DNA of 64,000 bases, taken from Verrucomicrobiaceae bacterium (GTDB taxonomy: Bacteria > Verrucomicrobiota > Verrucomicrobiia > Verrucomicrobiales > Verrucomicrobiaceae). Within the stretch, counting starts at the first letter, position 1, and each line of letters begins with the position of its first letter. Positions 44,171 to 53,347 of this stretch are shown here, piece after piece. The notes under the pieces were generated by a model, which saw only the letters and a program-made list of their open reading frames with translations, was not told the DNA's origin and did not search any database. The translations under genes and the position numbers were made by a program. The stretch is taken from positions 124,001 through 188,000 of the forward strand of contig CANIBP010000004.1 in NCBI GenBank assembly GCA_947466075.1, given 5' to 3'.

Positions 44171-45331
44171 ATGACCAACCGCCGCCAATTCATCGCCTCT
44201 GCCGCTCTCGCTGTTCCTTTGATTGCTTGTGGCGCTGCTCCTGGAGCAAAGATTCTCGAAACAAAGATCATTTCGCAGCAGCCCGAGTATTACCACGGCT
44301 GGCCGACGGTGGTGCGGCGTGCGAATGGCGAGCTGTGGCTGTCGTGGTCAGGCGGGCGTGAGTCGCATGTATGCCCCTTCGGGCAGGTGCATGCGATGAC
44401 CTCGCGCGACAATGGTGCGACGTGGTCTTTTCCGCGCGTGCTGCTCGATACCGCCACGGATGACCGCGACTCCGGCGTGCTCGAAACGGCAAATGGCACA
44501 CTGCTTGTTACTACCTTCACTTCATTGGCTTATGAGGATCATCTCGCGAAGGCCACGGCATTTGCTGAGCACACGGACAAGGGCTGGACGACCAAAGGCA
44601 TGCCGCCAGAGCAGATCGCCAAATGGAAAGCGGCGCAGTCACGACTCAGTGACGCAGAGCGCAAAGCGGAACTCGGTGAATGGGTCATCCGTTCGACCGA
44701 TGGCGGTAAGTCTTGGTCGAATCGAATCCCAACCATGGTGAATAGCCCTCATGGCCCGATTCAACTCAAAGATGGTCGGCTGCTTTACGCAGGGAAACAG
44801 CTTTGGACCGCGGACAGGAAGATCGGAGTCGCCGAATCCAAAGACGACGGCCTCACATGGCAGTGGCTCGCGGAGATCCCCACGCGCAAGGGCGATAAAA
44901 ATGCCCATCACGAGTTACACGCAGTTGAAGCCGTCGATGGCACGCTGATCGTGCAAATTCGGAATCACAACGAAGTGAACAAAGGCGAGACATTGCAGAC
45001 GGAATCCAAGGATGGCGGCAAGACGTGGAGCGAACCGCATTCCATCGGTGTGTGGGGCCTTCCGTCGCATCTACTACGTCTGCGAGATGGCCGTCTGCTC
45101 ATGACCTACGGCCACCGTCGCAAGCCATACGGCAATCAAGTTCGTCTCAGCAGCGACAACGGCAAAACGTGGGGCGAGGCGATGATTCTCTCCGGCGACG
45201 GCATCGGCGGCGATCTCGGTTACCCCAGCACTGTGGAGCTACCGGACGGCACGCTGCTCACAGTTTGGTATGAGACCATGAAAGAGTCTAAACTAGCCGT
45301 GCTTCGTCAAGCGACGTGGCGGCTGGAGTGA
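44171..45331 (+). CDS. Exo-alpha-sialidase-like BNR-repeat protein
   Basis: A 386-residue exported protein with a Tat-like leader containing a cysteine (NRRQFIASAALAVPLIACG), so it might be a lipoprotein. Five Asp-box motifs of the S-x-D-x-G-x-T/S-W type are visible (SRDNGATWSF, STDGGKSWSN, SKDDGLTWQW, SKDGGKTWSE, SSDNGKTWGE), the hallmark of six-bladed sialidase/neuraminidase propellers. DLGYPSTVELPDGTLLTVWYET near the end matches the sialidase C-terminal active-site strand with a conserved Tyr. Whether the substrate is sialic acid is not certain, as BNR proteins in this phylum vary. The sialate O-acetylesterase at 31978 makes it attractive. ATG 44171 is preferred over TTG 44165. Confidence 0.78.
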   Translation: MTNRRQFIASAALAVPLIACGAAPGAKILETKIISQQPEYYHGWPTVVRRANGELWLSWSGGRESHVCPFGQVHAMTSRDNGATWSFPRVLLDTATDDRDSGVLETANGTLLVTTFTSLAYEDHLAKATAFAEHTDKGWTTKGMPPEQIAKWKAAQSRLSDAERKAELGEWVIRSTDGGKSWSNRIPTMVNSPHGPIQLKDGRLLYAGKQLWTADRKIGVAESKDDGLTWQWLAEIPTRKGDKNAHHELHAVEAVDGTLIVQIRNHNEVNKGETLQTESKDGGKTWSEPHSIGVWGLPSHLLRLRDGRLLMTYGHRRKPYGNQVRLSSDNGKTWGEAMILSGDGIGGDLGYPSTVELPDGTLLTVWYETMKESKLAVLRQATWRLE

Positions 45332-45335
45332 GGCA

Positions 45336-46547
45336 TCATTTGCGCCGAGGATTTTCTTCGATGTAAGCCGCAAGTGCGCGACCCAAGCCTGCACCGACCT
45401 TGCCGTACCCTTCGACTGACATCAGCGAGCTGTTCCAGCCGGTTTCGAGCGTCACAGAGATCGTGGAATCGCCGGTATTCGCACGCACCCAGCCGCTGCT
45501 CATACGTCCACGTTCTTCCTCGCTCGTCACATAGGTGGCAAAGCGATAATTCGACTGCGCTTTGAGCGGCTCGATGATGCTTGCGGCGGCGAGGTCGATC
45601 CAGCGTTGGTAGTTCCGCTGCTGGATGCCCGTCATGCGCTCAAAAGCGAAAGGACCGAAGAAAAAGATCGGATCATCTGCGCCGGGGTTATGCAGATCAA
45701 TGAAGACATCGAGGCCATGTTTCGCGTGAATATCATGGATCATGCGTTGCGCAGCGGCGACCTCGGGATAGATCGACTTCGCGTCCCAATCGCGATTGTG
45801 ATCACGCGGCAGCGCTTCTTTTCCACCTGCGCCGATGGCGGCGTTGTCCACGTCCATGATGGGAATGTAATGCAGGCAGGTTTTGGCGCGCAACGTCTTC
45901 GCTTCATCGCTGGCATACCAAGTGATGAATCCACGCCCGACCTGACTGCCGCCCGCCTCCCATGCGTGCTGGCGGGAGCCGATCCACGCCTGGTGCGGCG
46001 CGTTTTCATCACCAATGCGAATTCCATGCACCGAACGGCCTTCACGCGTCTTTGCCAGTTCGAAGCGTTTCGCTTCTGGTAGCCTCGCAGCGATGTCCTC
46101 GAGCAGTTTATCCGCATCACTCGGCACAAACGGCGGCCCCCAGGCCAGTGACATCTGCGCAGCCTCAGCCTTGATCATGTAGCTCATCACCTTGTCCGCA
46201 CTGAGCGTGCCTTGGGCGGATGGCTTCCATGTTTTACCGCCCACGCTGATCCACGCCTGCTTCGGCTGGCACCATGCCGCCGCGAGGACGGTCTTGTCAC
46301 AAAACGGCTTTGTCTGCGCTTGCACTTCGAGCGTGAATTCTTCGCCTGCTGTGAGCCCGTCGAGCTTGAAGAACCACCAGCACGGCCAGCCGCGTTCTTC
46401 ACGCAGCGCGGGCATGATGCGCAGCGTACGCGTGGCTTGATCGAGCTTCACGACCTCGGCGTTGCCACCCTCGAAGTCAGTGAGCACACGCCACTCGGCG
46501 TGAGCATGCAGGGTCATGAAGAGAAGAAGGAGCAGCCGTTGAATCAT
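45336..46547 (-). CDS. Secreted M14-family zinc carboxypeptidase-like protein
   Basis: A 403-residue exported protein with a signal peptide (1-17). Residues 18-135 form a beta-rich domain and the rest is an M14 peptidase fold. The zinc ligands are H194-A-W-E197 and His286 (DLHNP); the catalytic Glu is Glu368 (TLETGWN); RDHNRDW at 248-254 supplies the substrate-binding Arg/Asn. The beta domain plus M14 order is like cytosolic carboxypeptidases (AGBL/CCP type), but this one is exported. It may trim peptides or amino acids from glycopeptides, in keeping with the sialidase next door; that is inference. It ends 4 bases after the sialidase stop, convergently. Confidence 0.75.
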   Translation of the reverse strand: MIQRLLLLLFMTLHAHAEWRVLTDFEGGNAEVVKLDQATRTLRIMPALREERGWPCWWFFKLDGLTAGEEFTLEVQAQTKPFCDKTVLAAAWCQPKQAWISVGGKTWKPSAQGTLSADKVMSYMIKAEAAQMSLAWGPPFVPSDADKLLEDIAARLPEAKRFELAKTREGRSVHGIRIGDENAPHQAWIGSRQHAWEAGGSQVGRGFITWYASDEAKTLRAKTCLHYIPIMDVDNAAIGAGGKEALPRDHNRDWDAKSIYPEVAAAQRMIHDIHAKHGLDVFIDLHNPGADDPIFFFGPFAFERMTGIQQRNYQRWIDLAAASIIEPLKAQSNYRFATYVTSEEERGRMSSGWVRANTGDSTISVTLETGWNSSLMSVEGYGKVGAGLGRALAAYIEENPRRK

Positions 46548-46574
46548 CTACACTCAACGTCACGTTCTGGCTTC

Positions 46575-47984
46575 ATGAAGCATCTCGGCCTCGTTTTTTC
46601 TGTTCTCGCCTCCACATGTCTTGCTGACTCCAATTGGCCGCAATTTCGAGGCGAAGGCGGATTAGGCATCGGAAGCGGTAAGCCGCCGGTGGAGTTCTCA
46701 GCGGAGAAGAACCTGAAGTGGCAGGTTGAGGTGCCGTTTGGTCATTCGTCACCGTGCATTTGGAATGATAAGATCGCGCTCACTGGTCTCGCCGATGGCA
46801 AGCTGATCACGTTTTGTCTGAATCGTGCCGATGGACGCGAGCTGTGGCGTGCGATAGCACCGGCGGAGAAAATTGAAGCAGCACATCGCATCGGCAGTCC
46901 GGCGGCACCGACATGCTGCACGGATGGGGAGCGATTGATTGCGTACTTCGGCAGCTATGGCGTGCTGGCGTATGATTGGAACGGCAAAGAGCTGTGGAAG
47001 AAGCCGCTGCCTGTGCCGGTGGTGGAGTTTGGCACCAGCGCTTCGCCGATCATCGCGGATGGCAAGGTAATCATCGTCGCGGATCAAGATGTCGGCAGCT
47101 ACATGATCGCGCTGGATGTCAAAACAGGCGCGGAAGCATGGCGTGTGGACCGCAGCGAGTTCCGTCGCGGCTTTTCGACGCCGTTCATCTGGAAACACGA
47201 TGGCATCGAAGAGCTGATCGTAAGCGGCTCACTCTGGACGCGCAGTTATGATACCAAGGATGGGAAACAACGTTGGTCCGCCAGCGGCATGTCACGCGTG
47301 GCAAACACGAGTCCGGTCGCGGCAGGTGATGTGCTGTTGCTTTGTGGATGGAATGTGGGCGGTGACGAGGATGACCGCGTGGAGATGGAGCCGCATGCGA
47401 GCTTTCTCGCCGCGCAGGATGCGGACAATGACGGCCTGCTCGCCGAATCGGAGTTCCCGGACGGCCCGGTGCGCAGCCGGTTCACCATCGTGGATGCCGA
47501 CAAGGACGGCAAGGTCACCAAGGCCGAGTATGAAGTCATGCGCGGCATGTTTGCGACCGCAGTGAACCAGCTCTTCGCCATCAAGCCCGGTGGCAGCGGC
47601 GACATCACCGCCACGCATGTCGTTTGGAGTCAGACGAAGCACCTGCCGTATGTGTTTACACCCGTGATCGCGAACGGTCGCGTTTTCACTGTGAAAGGCG
47701 GTGGACTGGCCTCGGCCTACGACGTGAAAAGTGGCAGCCCGGTGTTTCAAGCCGAGCGTCTCGAATCCGCCTCGGGCGAGTACTACGCGTCCGCAGTAAC
47801 CGTTGACGACCGGGTGTATGTTGTGTCACAACGTGGCGTTGTCTCGGTGCTCGATGCGGCGAGTGACAAGCTCCACGTTCTCGCCCGCAACGACCTCAAA
47901 GCGCCCGTCTTCGCCTCGCCCGCCATCGTCGATGGCGTGATTTATCTGCGCACCGACAAACTGCTCTACGCCTTCGGCGAGTGA
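46575..47984 (+). CDS. Secreted PQQ-propeller (outer-membrane-type beta-propeller) protein with two EF-hands
   Basis: A 469-residue exported protein. After a signal peptide (1-17) it opens with SNWPQFRGEGGLGIG, the usual start of PQQ-like WD-propeller proteins of this phylum, and carries quinoprotein-type blades (for example VSVLDAASDKLHVLARNDLKAPVFASPAIVDG). Inserted between blades are two EF-hand calcium loops, DADNDGLLAESEF (about 282-294) and DADKDGKVTKAEYE (about 307-320). Whether a quinone cofactor is bound is unknown. It diverges from the M14 gene with only 27 bases between starts. Its end overlaps the convergent transporter gene by 19 bases. Confidence 0.8.
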   Translation: MKHLGLVFSVLASTCLADSNWPQFRGEGGLGIGSGKPPVEFSAEKNLKWQVEVPFGHSSPCIWNDKIALTGLADGKLITFCLNRADGRELWRAIAPAEKIEAAHRIGSPAAPTCCTDGERLIAYFGSYGVLAYDWNGKELWKKPLPVPVVEFGTSASPIIADGKVIIVADQDVGSYMIALDVKTGAEAWRVDRSEFRRGFSTPFIWKHDGIEELIVSGSLWTRSYDTKDGKQRWSASGMSRVANTSPVAAGDVLLLCGWNVGGDEDDRVEMEPHASFLAAQDADNDGLLAESEFPDGPVRSRFTIVDADKDGKVTKAEYEVMRGMFATAVNQLFAIKPGGSGDITATHVVWSQTKHLPYVFTPVIANGRVFTVKGGGLASAYDVKSGSPVFQAERLESASGEYYASAVTVDDRVYVVSQRGVVSVLDAASDKLHVLARNDLKAPVFASPAIVDGVIYLRTDKLLYAFGE

Positions 47985-49231
47985 TCGAAAATGCTGCTGT
48001 TCGCTCGAATCAAGAGCCAAAAAACTGCTGCGATGATGTAGAGCGCGCCGAAGCCACCGAGCACCGCGTTCCAGCCTCCGGCATTGGCAAGCAGCCATGG
48101 TACAGCGATGGGGAAAGCCGCAGCGCCCAAATTGCCAAACATGTTTGCCGTCGCGCTCACGGTGGCGACGTGCGGACCGCCGAGAGACATCACCGTCGCT
48201 CCCAAACAAGGATTCGCCGTCGCCGCACAGAACATGCCCGCGCTGATGACCAACACCGCCATAACTGGCTGAGCGACGAACCATGCACTGAAGATCAATC
48301 CCGCGCAGAGCAGCAGCGCGATGGCACTCAACCCCTGACGCGCGAGACGCTGATTACTGGTCCAGCGCAGCACCGCATCTGATAACACACCGCCAAACAT
48401 GCAGCCCGTCACATCCGCAAGCAGCGGTAGCGTCGTGAGCCAACCGGAGCCGAGGATCGTCACGCCGCGTGCTTCCTGCAGGTAGGTGGCAAACCAACTC
48501 GCAAAGAAGATGTAACCCGCCGCCCGACAAAACTGCTGAGCGCAAAGGCACCACATCGCCGGACTCGTGATGAGCACGTCCCATGGCACCGCTCCCGGTT
48601 CATTCGTCACATCAGTCCCATGCTGTCCAATGAACTCGCGTTCCGCGTCATTCACCGCCGGATGTTCCGAAGGCCGATTCCGATACCACACCGCAAACCA
48701 CACCGCCCACAACACGCCTGGCACCGCATACCACACGAACATCCAGCGCCAGCCGACGCTCACGACGAGCCACGCCGTCAGCGGAGCCGCAACGATGCTG
48801 CCCACCGACATGAAGCCGCTGAACGCCCCCGAAGCCGAAGCCTGCGCCGTGCGCGGAAACCAACGCGACATCACCGTCGTGCCCACCGGCACCAGTCCCG
48901 CCTGCGCCACACCCATGAAAGCCCGCGATCCGATCATCACCGCCAGATTTCCCAGCGCCAGCCCCGCCGTCGCCAACGACCACAGCACACCATACAACGA
49001 CAGCGCCCAGCGCGAACCCATCCGCTGCGCCAGCATCGCCGCCGGGATCTGACACAGCGCATACGGCCAAAAGAACGCGCTCATCAGCATCCCCGACTGC
49101 TCTTTGGAAATACCCAGCTCCGCACGAATCGTGCTCTCCGCTGGGCCCACACCATTGCGCACAAAATACGCCAGCGCCGCGCCCGCACAGATGCCAGCGA
49201 GGACGATGAAACGGGTGTTGCTGGCTTTCAT
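47966..49231 (-). CDS. MFS transporter, ACS family (acid-sugar or organic-anion symporter)
   Basis: A 421-residue membrane protein with about 12 hydrophobic helices. The signature FFWPYALCQIPAAMLAQRMGSRW and the conserved SRWFPRTAQASASGAF (between helices 4 and 5 region) are typical of the anion:cation symporter (ACS) group, which takes up hexuronates, galactonate and related acids. It is the last gene of the minus-strand operon and begins 10 bases after the stop of the sugar-acid dehydratase gene at 49242, so it probably imports that enzyme's substrate. The substrate is inferred from context only. Confidence 0.85.
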   Translation of the reverse strand: MKASNTRFIVLAGICAGAALAYFVRNGVGPAESTIRAELGISKEQSGMLMSAFFWPYALCQIPAAMLAQRMGSRWALSLYGVLWSLATAGLALGNLAVMIGSRAFMGVAQAGLVPVGTTVMSRWFPRTAQASASGAFSGFMSVGSIVAAPLTAWLVVSVGWRWMFVWYAVPGVLWAVWFAVWYRNRPSEHPAVNDAEREFIGQHGTDVTNEPGAVPWDVLITSPAMWCLCAQQFCRAAGYIFFASWFATYLQEARGVTILGSGWLTTLPLLADVTGCMFGGVLSDAVLRWTSNQRLARQGLSAIALLLCAGLIFSAWFVAQPVMAVLVISAGMFCAATANPCLGATVMSLGGPHVATVSATANMFGNLGAAAFPIAVPWLLANAGGWNAVLGGFGALYIIAAVFWLLIRANSSIFDHSPKA

Positions 49232-49241
49232 GAATGGAAGA

Positions 49242-50420
49242 TCACCAGTCCGTCACCGCGCCGTCGGGGCTGAATTCGCGCAGGACGATCTCCTGCTGGA
49301 AGGGATGCTTCTTCACCTCGGCTTCGTTGATGGTGATGCCGAGGCCGGGCTTGGTGTTCGGGCGGACGATGCGGCCCTGTTTTTCGATGGTGAAGCCTTC
49401 CTCCACCACGTCCTGCCGCCACGGCACGTCATTGTGTACAGTTTCGCAGATGATGTAGCTCGGCTGGCTGAAACCGAACTCCAGCGACGCGGCGGTGCTG
49501 ACGGGCCCCTGCGGATTGTGCGGGGCCAAGGCAATGCGATGAGCCTCAGCGAGCGCGGCGATGCGTTTCGCGGCGCTGAGGCCGCCGCAGTGCGTGATGT
49601 CGAGCTGGCAGATCTCGACCGCCCGCTTCTCAAACATGTCTTTGAAGGCCTCCAAGTTCGTCACGCGCTCGCCACTGGCCACGGGCGTGGTGAGAGCGGC
49701 GTTGATCTTCGCCAGGCCATCGACAGCCTCCGGCCAGCAGGGCTCCTCGAAGAAGTAGAGGCCGAAATCATCGAGCGCTTTGCCAAATTTAAGCCCCATG
49801 GCTGGCGAGGGCCGCGCATGGCAGTCCACCATGATGTCGATGTCCGGCCCCACGGCATCGCGCATCGCGGCGACGGCCGCTGCGGCGGCACGGACGGGTT
49901 TCATGCCCTCGATGGGCATCGTGCTCGGCACGGCCATGCTTTTAAAGGCCGTGTAGCCATCCGCCACGGCCTGCTGCGCCAGTTCGGCGAAGCGTTTCGC
50001 GTTGTCGGCAGGCGTTTGATAGAAGTCCTCCATCTTACCACCGCCGAGATGGCAGTAGGTGCGCACCCAATCACGCACCGGACCGCCAAACACCTTCGAG
50101 AGCGGCATGTTCGCCACCTTGCCCACGATGTCCCACAGCGCGAGGTCGATGCCCGCGATGGCGGTGGCCCGGACGATGCCGTGCCCATGCCAGAAGTGCT
50201 GCCGATACATCATCTGCCACAAATACTCCACCCGCGTCGGGTCCTCGCCGATGAGCAGATGCGACATGTCTTCAATAGCCCCCACGATGCTCCGCGTGTG
50301 CCACTCCAGCGTCGCCTCCCCCCAGCCGATGAGGCCGGGCTGGTCGGTGACGACTTTGACAAAGACCCAGTTTCGCATCCGGGCATGGCAGACGAGCGTT
50401 TCGATGGCGGTGATTTTCAT
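49242..50420 (-). CDS. Mandelate racemase/muconate lactonising enzyme family protein (sugar-acid dehydratase-like)
   Basis: A 392-residue enolase-superfamily enzyme. The N-terminal capping domain ([27 protein letters not shown]) is followed by the barrel with metal-binding acids in VDCHAR (about Asp196), FFEEP (Glu222) and SGERV (Glu248). DITHCGG and [13 protein letters not shown] near the C-terminus give the His dyad region typical of D-galactonate dehydratase-like members. Such enzymes dehydrate sugar acids to 2-keto-3-deoxy acids. The next gene encodes an ACS-family transporter, and a DapA-type aldolase lies upstream at 55641. I prefer ATG 50420; an ATG at 50462 adds 14 residues without similarity. 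Exact substrate unknown. Confidence 0.85.
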   Translation of the reverse strand: MKITAIETLVCHARMRNWVFVKVVTDQPGLIGWGEATLEWHTRSIVGAIEDMSHLLIGEDPTRVEYLWQMMYRQHFWHGHGIVRATAIAGIDLALWDIVGKVANMPLSKVFGGPVRDWVRTYCHLGGGKMEDFYQTPADNAKRFAELAQQAVADGYTAFKSMAVPSTMPIEGMKPVRAAAAAVAAMRDAVGPDIDIMVDCHARPSPAMGLKFGKALDDFGLYFFEEPCWPEAVDGLAKINAALTTPVASGERVTNLEAFKDMFEKRAVEICQLDITHCGGLSAAKRIAALAEAHRIALAPHNPQGPVSTAASLEFGFSQPSYIICETVHNDVPWRQDVVEEGFTIEKQGRIVRPNTKPGLGITINEAEVKKHPFQQEIVLREFSPDGAVTDW

Positions 50421-50877
50421 GGAGTAGGAAGACAGGTTTAGATCCGCTGATAAGACGCTCATTTAACGCTGATCAATCCATTAGCGTCATGTCGGCGTCT
50501 CATTAGCGGTTTAAATCATATTCAAAACCACGGCAGCGTGGTGATCAGCGTATGGAATTGCATGGGATACGCACGGCGGTAGAAAACACAGATGTCTGCA
50601 CACTTGGGGACGACTTTTATGCAAGTTGGGTTTGGAATGGTCGGACATTTTAAAAGCCAAAGCGACGCTTCCCCACTTCTTCCAGGCCGCCACTGCCTGC
50701 CTGCGTTATCACTTTCTCTTCCCCACGCCATCGACAGCGTCAAGCACATCCATCGAATCCGATTTGATCTGAACCATGTCCCTTCTGGGCCGTCTTCTAT
50801 ACGTTTTGACTCCCATTGACATCAAATGCAGCAACAAGGTATGGTCTGGGCATGACTCTCAAACCCCCGTAAAAGAT
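50421..50877. other. 457-base lower-GC intergenic stretch
   Basis: No supportable gene was found here. The minus-strand frames of 60 and 75 codons lack start signals, biased composition or similarity that I can see. Near the edge (50455-50510) there are imperfect repeats of a TCATTTAACGCT / TCATTAGCGG type. The region starts the low-GC block that runs to about 53347 and could hold one edge of an inserted segment. Confidence 0.4.
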
Positions 50878-51282
50878 CTAGCGCGTATTCTGGTCTTCCA
50901 TTCCACGCAGAAAGTATTTCTGAAAATACGAGTTAAAAATCTGAAGGTTGATCTCTTCGTCGGCAGTCAAGTTTTCGAAGTTCCGCTCTCTGAACCTTCT
51001 AAAACGCGCTCCAGAGTTAATCTCCATGACGATGGCCATGTCTTCAGGATCAATTGTTTGAAAATCGAACACACGCATTCCCACGGGCCGCACTTGCTCA
51101 AGCTCGTCTGCAGCATCGGGATCCAACCGACATTTTGCCACAAGCTGGGCCTCGTATGAGGCAAACGCGTCAAGAATTGCCTGTTTAGGATATGGCAAGA
51201 GCCGAGCGTCTAAAATCGGCTGGGTTAACTGCCCACGTATTTGCGCAAATGTGTATACGATATCGCGTGCTGTCGCGTGCAT
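50878..51282 (-). CDS. Unrecognised 134-residue soluble protein
   Basis: A short cytoplasmic protein with no signal peptide and no membrane segment. Its middle, VGMRVFDFQTIDPEDMAIVMEINSG, is strand-helix in character and the C-terminus (YFQKYFLRGMEDQNTR) is polar. I do not recognise the family. It is the last of three minus-strand genes in a lower-GC block, 69 bases downstream of the membrane-anchored 165-residue gene, and could be co-transcribed with it. Codon usage looks less GC-rich than the flanking operon. Function unknown. Confidence 0.55.
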   Translation of the reverse strand: MHATARDIVYTFAQIRGQLTQPILDARLLPYPKQAILDAFASYEAQLVAKCRLDPDAADELEQVRPVGMRVFDFQTIDPEDMAIVMEINSGARFRRFRERNFENLTADEEINLQIFNSYFQKYFLRGMEDQNTR

Positions 51283-51351
51283 GGCTGGCTTTTTGTTTGA
51301 ATGTTAGGTGTACTGCATCCCCAAAATAGAGGCTATTCGCTTGCTAGCAAT

Positions 51352-51849
51352 TTAATGGTTCGAGCTTTGATTATGGGAAGGTTGTATTTGAACTGCCTGT
51401 GATCGCGATGGGGCTATTGAAGGCTCGGAAATCAAGTTAGTCACAGCAGGAGCTGCCTCTTTTGGGAATGCAGTAGTGGTCGGTTTCATCGTCACAGCAG
51501 TTGCTGTTGGCGACGCGAGCCGCTGTTCAATTGCAGTCAATCTCTGATCGAATTGAGCACGCTGTGAAAGCCCCGCAAAATAGGAAGATGCTGCGCTCAC
51601 TATCGCCACAGTTACTGACAACATTACGGCCACATAAGCTAAGCGCTGGCGTTCGCGATGTTGGCGCTCACTTGCAAGTAAAGAGGTTCGCTTCTCCTCC
51701 ACCTCACGCTCAGCCAGTATTTCTTGAATAGCTACCCTTTGTGGACAGCCATCTTTCCAATTATTCAATTCTTCACGAAGATAACCAACAGAGCATGATT
51801 CATACCTCTGCTTTTCGGTTTTTATGGCGTGTTTTTCAGCAGGTTCCAT
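51352..51849 (-). CDS. Unrecognised single-pass membrane protein, 165 residues
   Basis: The first 65 residues are highly charged and probably helical, possibly a short coiled coil (QEILAEREVEEKRTSLLASERQHRERQR). One hydrophobic segment (LAYVAVMLSVTVAIVSAASSYFAG, about 69-92) should cross the membrane. The C-terminal half is Ala/Pro/Thr/Ser-rich and looks disordered. There is no signal peptide, so an N-in topology is likely. Family unknown. The gene lies between the 134-residue and 420-residue genes, all on the same strand. Confidence 0.6.
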   Translation of the reverse strand: MEPAEKHAIKTEKQRYESCSVGYLREELNNWKDGCPQRVAIQEILAEREVEEKRTSLLASERQHRERQRLAYVAVMLSVTVAIVSAASSYFAGLSQRAQFDQRLTAIEQRLASPTATAVTMKPTTTAFPKEAAPAVTNLISEPSIAPSRSQAVQIQPSHNQSSNH

Positions 51850-51974
51850 CAGTAATTATTTGTGAGTTCTTTCCATGCTGCAAGGTCGATTAAGATCAGT
51901 CGAGCAAAAATCGACGGAGAGACCCACTTCCAATGAACCACCCCTTCGCATACGAACATGAAAAAGGAAGCCGC

Positions 51975-53237
51975 TCATGCTTTGTTCTCCTTGGCTTGAG
52001 CCGCAGCCTTGAAGTCGTGGAAGGGCTTGTCCCAGTCGATACGGGGAAAAGCTGCCTTCACCGATTCCAGAAAATCAGGCCGATTAAGTGTCTCGAAGGT
52101 CACATCCTTGTAGCGATCCTCCAGGGTCATCTTGTGGATCAGTCCCTTGGCATCAGGGAACACAGAGGATAGCTTCTCCTCGATCCATTGCTTGATGTCA
52201 TCATCTGCTACACTCAGGAGTGAACCAACCAGTGCGTCCGGCGGATTCGAGCGGGCCAGCGGAAGGTAATAGTCAACCACCTGCTTTTTCGATTCATCGA
52301 GTTTTGCTTGGAGTTCCGCTTCGACTTTCTTTTGATGGGACTCCAGCTTGGAGCGTAAAGCAGCGAGACGTGCGAGCAGTGTCGGCTTGGCAGCTTTCAG
52401 GACGATGCGTCCATGGTCCTTGCCCAGGGACGGTGTGAAGTTCTTGCGGATTTCGTTCAACTCGTCTTCGAGTGCCTTCGATGAAAGCGAGCTTCCTTTT
52501 TCAATGAGGTCAAAAGTGGTCTTGAGCTTTCCTTCCAGATCCTTTGAGGCACCGATGTTCAGGAGTTCTTTGGGAATTCGCACCCGATGGCGCTGCACAG
52601 CTGCACCAGTGAGGGAAAGTTCCACATATTGTAGGTAAGGCTCGAAAACACGCACCTGTTGCACAACGTCGAAGTTTACTGGCGGCGCGATTTCTATGGC
52701 CTGTTTCACCTGAGCAAACTGAGCTTCTCCTAAAAACAACTCACCAACTTCCAACGGGATGGATTCCAGCCTTGCAGCCTCTTCTGGCGTGGCGGCGGCG
52801 ATTGCTTCCTGCCGGGCAGTTGGGGAGAGACGTAGCAGGACTTCATGAACTTGGGTCTGTGTCAGGCGAATGGCGTTGGGCGTTTCATCGCTGTGAGGCT
52901 CTGTTTCCAGGTAGAGAGCTGTTGGTGTAAATACCCAGCCTTCGTCGTCCACAATCAGGACCGCGCTGCGAAAACCAGGGGAATGAGTGGGTTCGATTTC
53001 CGCAGTTCGTAAAGTTTCCACAGCGGAAAGACTGCCGTAGCCCATGCGCAGCGTTCGCTCATCGAAATCCAAGCTCACCGCGATCGCGACTCCAGGATGT
53101 GAAGACTTCAATTCTACTAGCGCGGCTGCCACTTCATTCTGAATTCCCGGAGCAGCGTAGCAGACAAGCCTGCGGGCACGACTCAAGTGCGAAGAGATTC
53201 GTTTCGATGAGAGTGAACTGAACAGATGGGCATCCAT
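51975..53237 (-). CDS. Unrecognised 420-residue protein with possible PLD-like N-terminal fold
   Basis: A soluble protein of about 420 residues with no signal peptide. The N-terminus (HLSRARRLVCYAAPGIQNEVAAALVEL, then VAIAVSLDFDERTLRMGYG and VLIVDDEGWVFTPTALYLE) has the alternating strand-helix pattern of phospholipase-D-like nucleases, but no HxK motif was found, so activity is doubtful. Residues about 190-330 carry long helices (LEGKLKTTFDLIEKG, KLESHQKKVEAELQAKLDESKKQ) likely to be coiled coil. The C-terminus (DWDKPFHDFKAAAQAKENKA) is charged. I prefer ATG 53237; a GTG at 53252 adds five residues. It is the first gene of a three-gene low-GC block. Function unknown. Confidence 0.55.
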   Translation of the reverse strand: MDAHLFSSLSSKRISSHLSRARRLVCYAAPGIQNEVAAALVELKSSHPGVAIAVSLDFDERTLRMGYGSLSAVETLRTAEIEPTHSPGFRSAVLIVDDEGWVFTPTALYLETEPHSDETPNAIRLTQTQVHEVLLRLSPTARQEAIAAATPEEAARLESIPLEVGELFLGEAQFAQVKQAIEIAPPVNFDVVQQVRVFEPYLQYVELSLTGAAVQRHRVRIPKELLNIGASKDLEGKLKTTFDLIEKGSSLSSKALEDELNEIRKNFTPSLGKDHGRIVLKAAKPTLLARLAALRSKLESHQKKVEAELQAKLDESKKQVVDYYLPLARSNPPDALVGSLLSVADDDIKQWIEEKLSSVFPDAKGLIHKMTLEDRYKDVTFETLNRPDFLESVKAAFPRIDWDKPFHDFKAAAQAKENKA

Positions 53238-53347
53238 ACATTGTCTTGCCACTCAGGCTGCCGAATGGGAAAAAGCAATGGGTAGAATTTTCTGTCATGA
53301 CAGACTCACTCTGCCGCGCTGGTGACACTTGATGAAAGGAGACAATC

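Noticed and set aside
46212..46574. Longer N-terminus for the PQQ-propeller gene (frame open from 46212)
   Set aside because: The extension overlaps the divergent M14 gene and ATG 46575 begins a clear signal peptide.
50511..50749. Minus-strand frames of 60 and 75 codons, considered as a transposase remnant
   Set aside because: No conserved transposase motif or terminal repeats could be seen.
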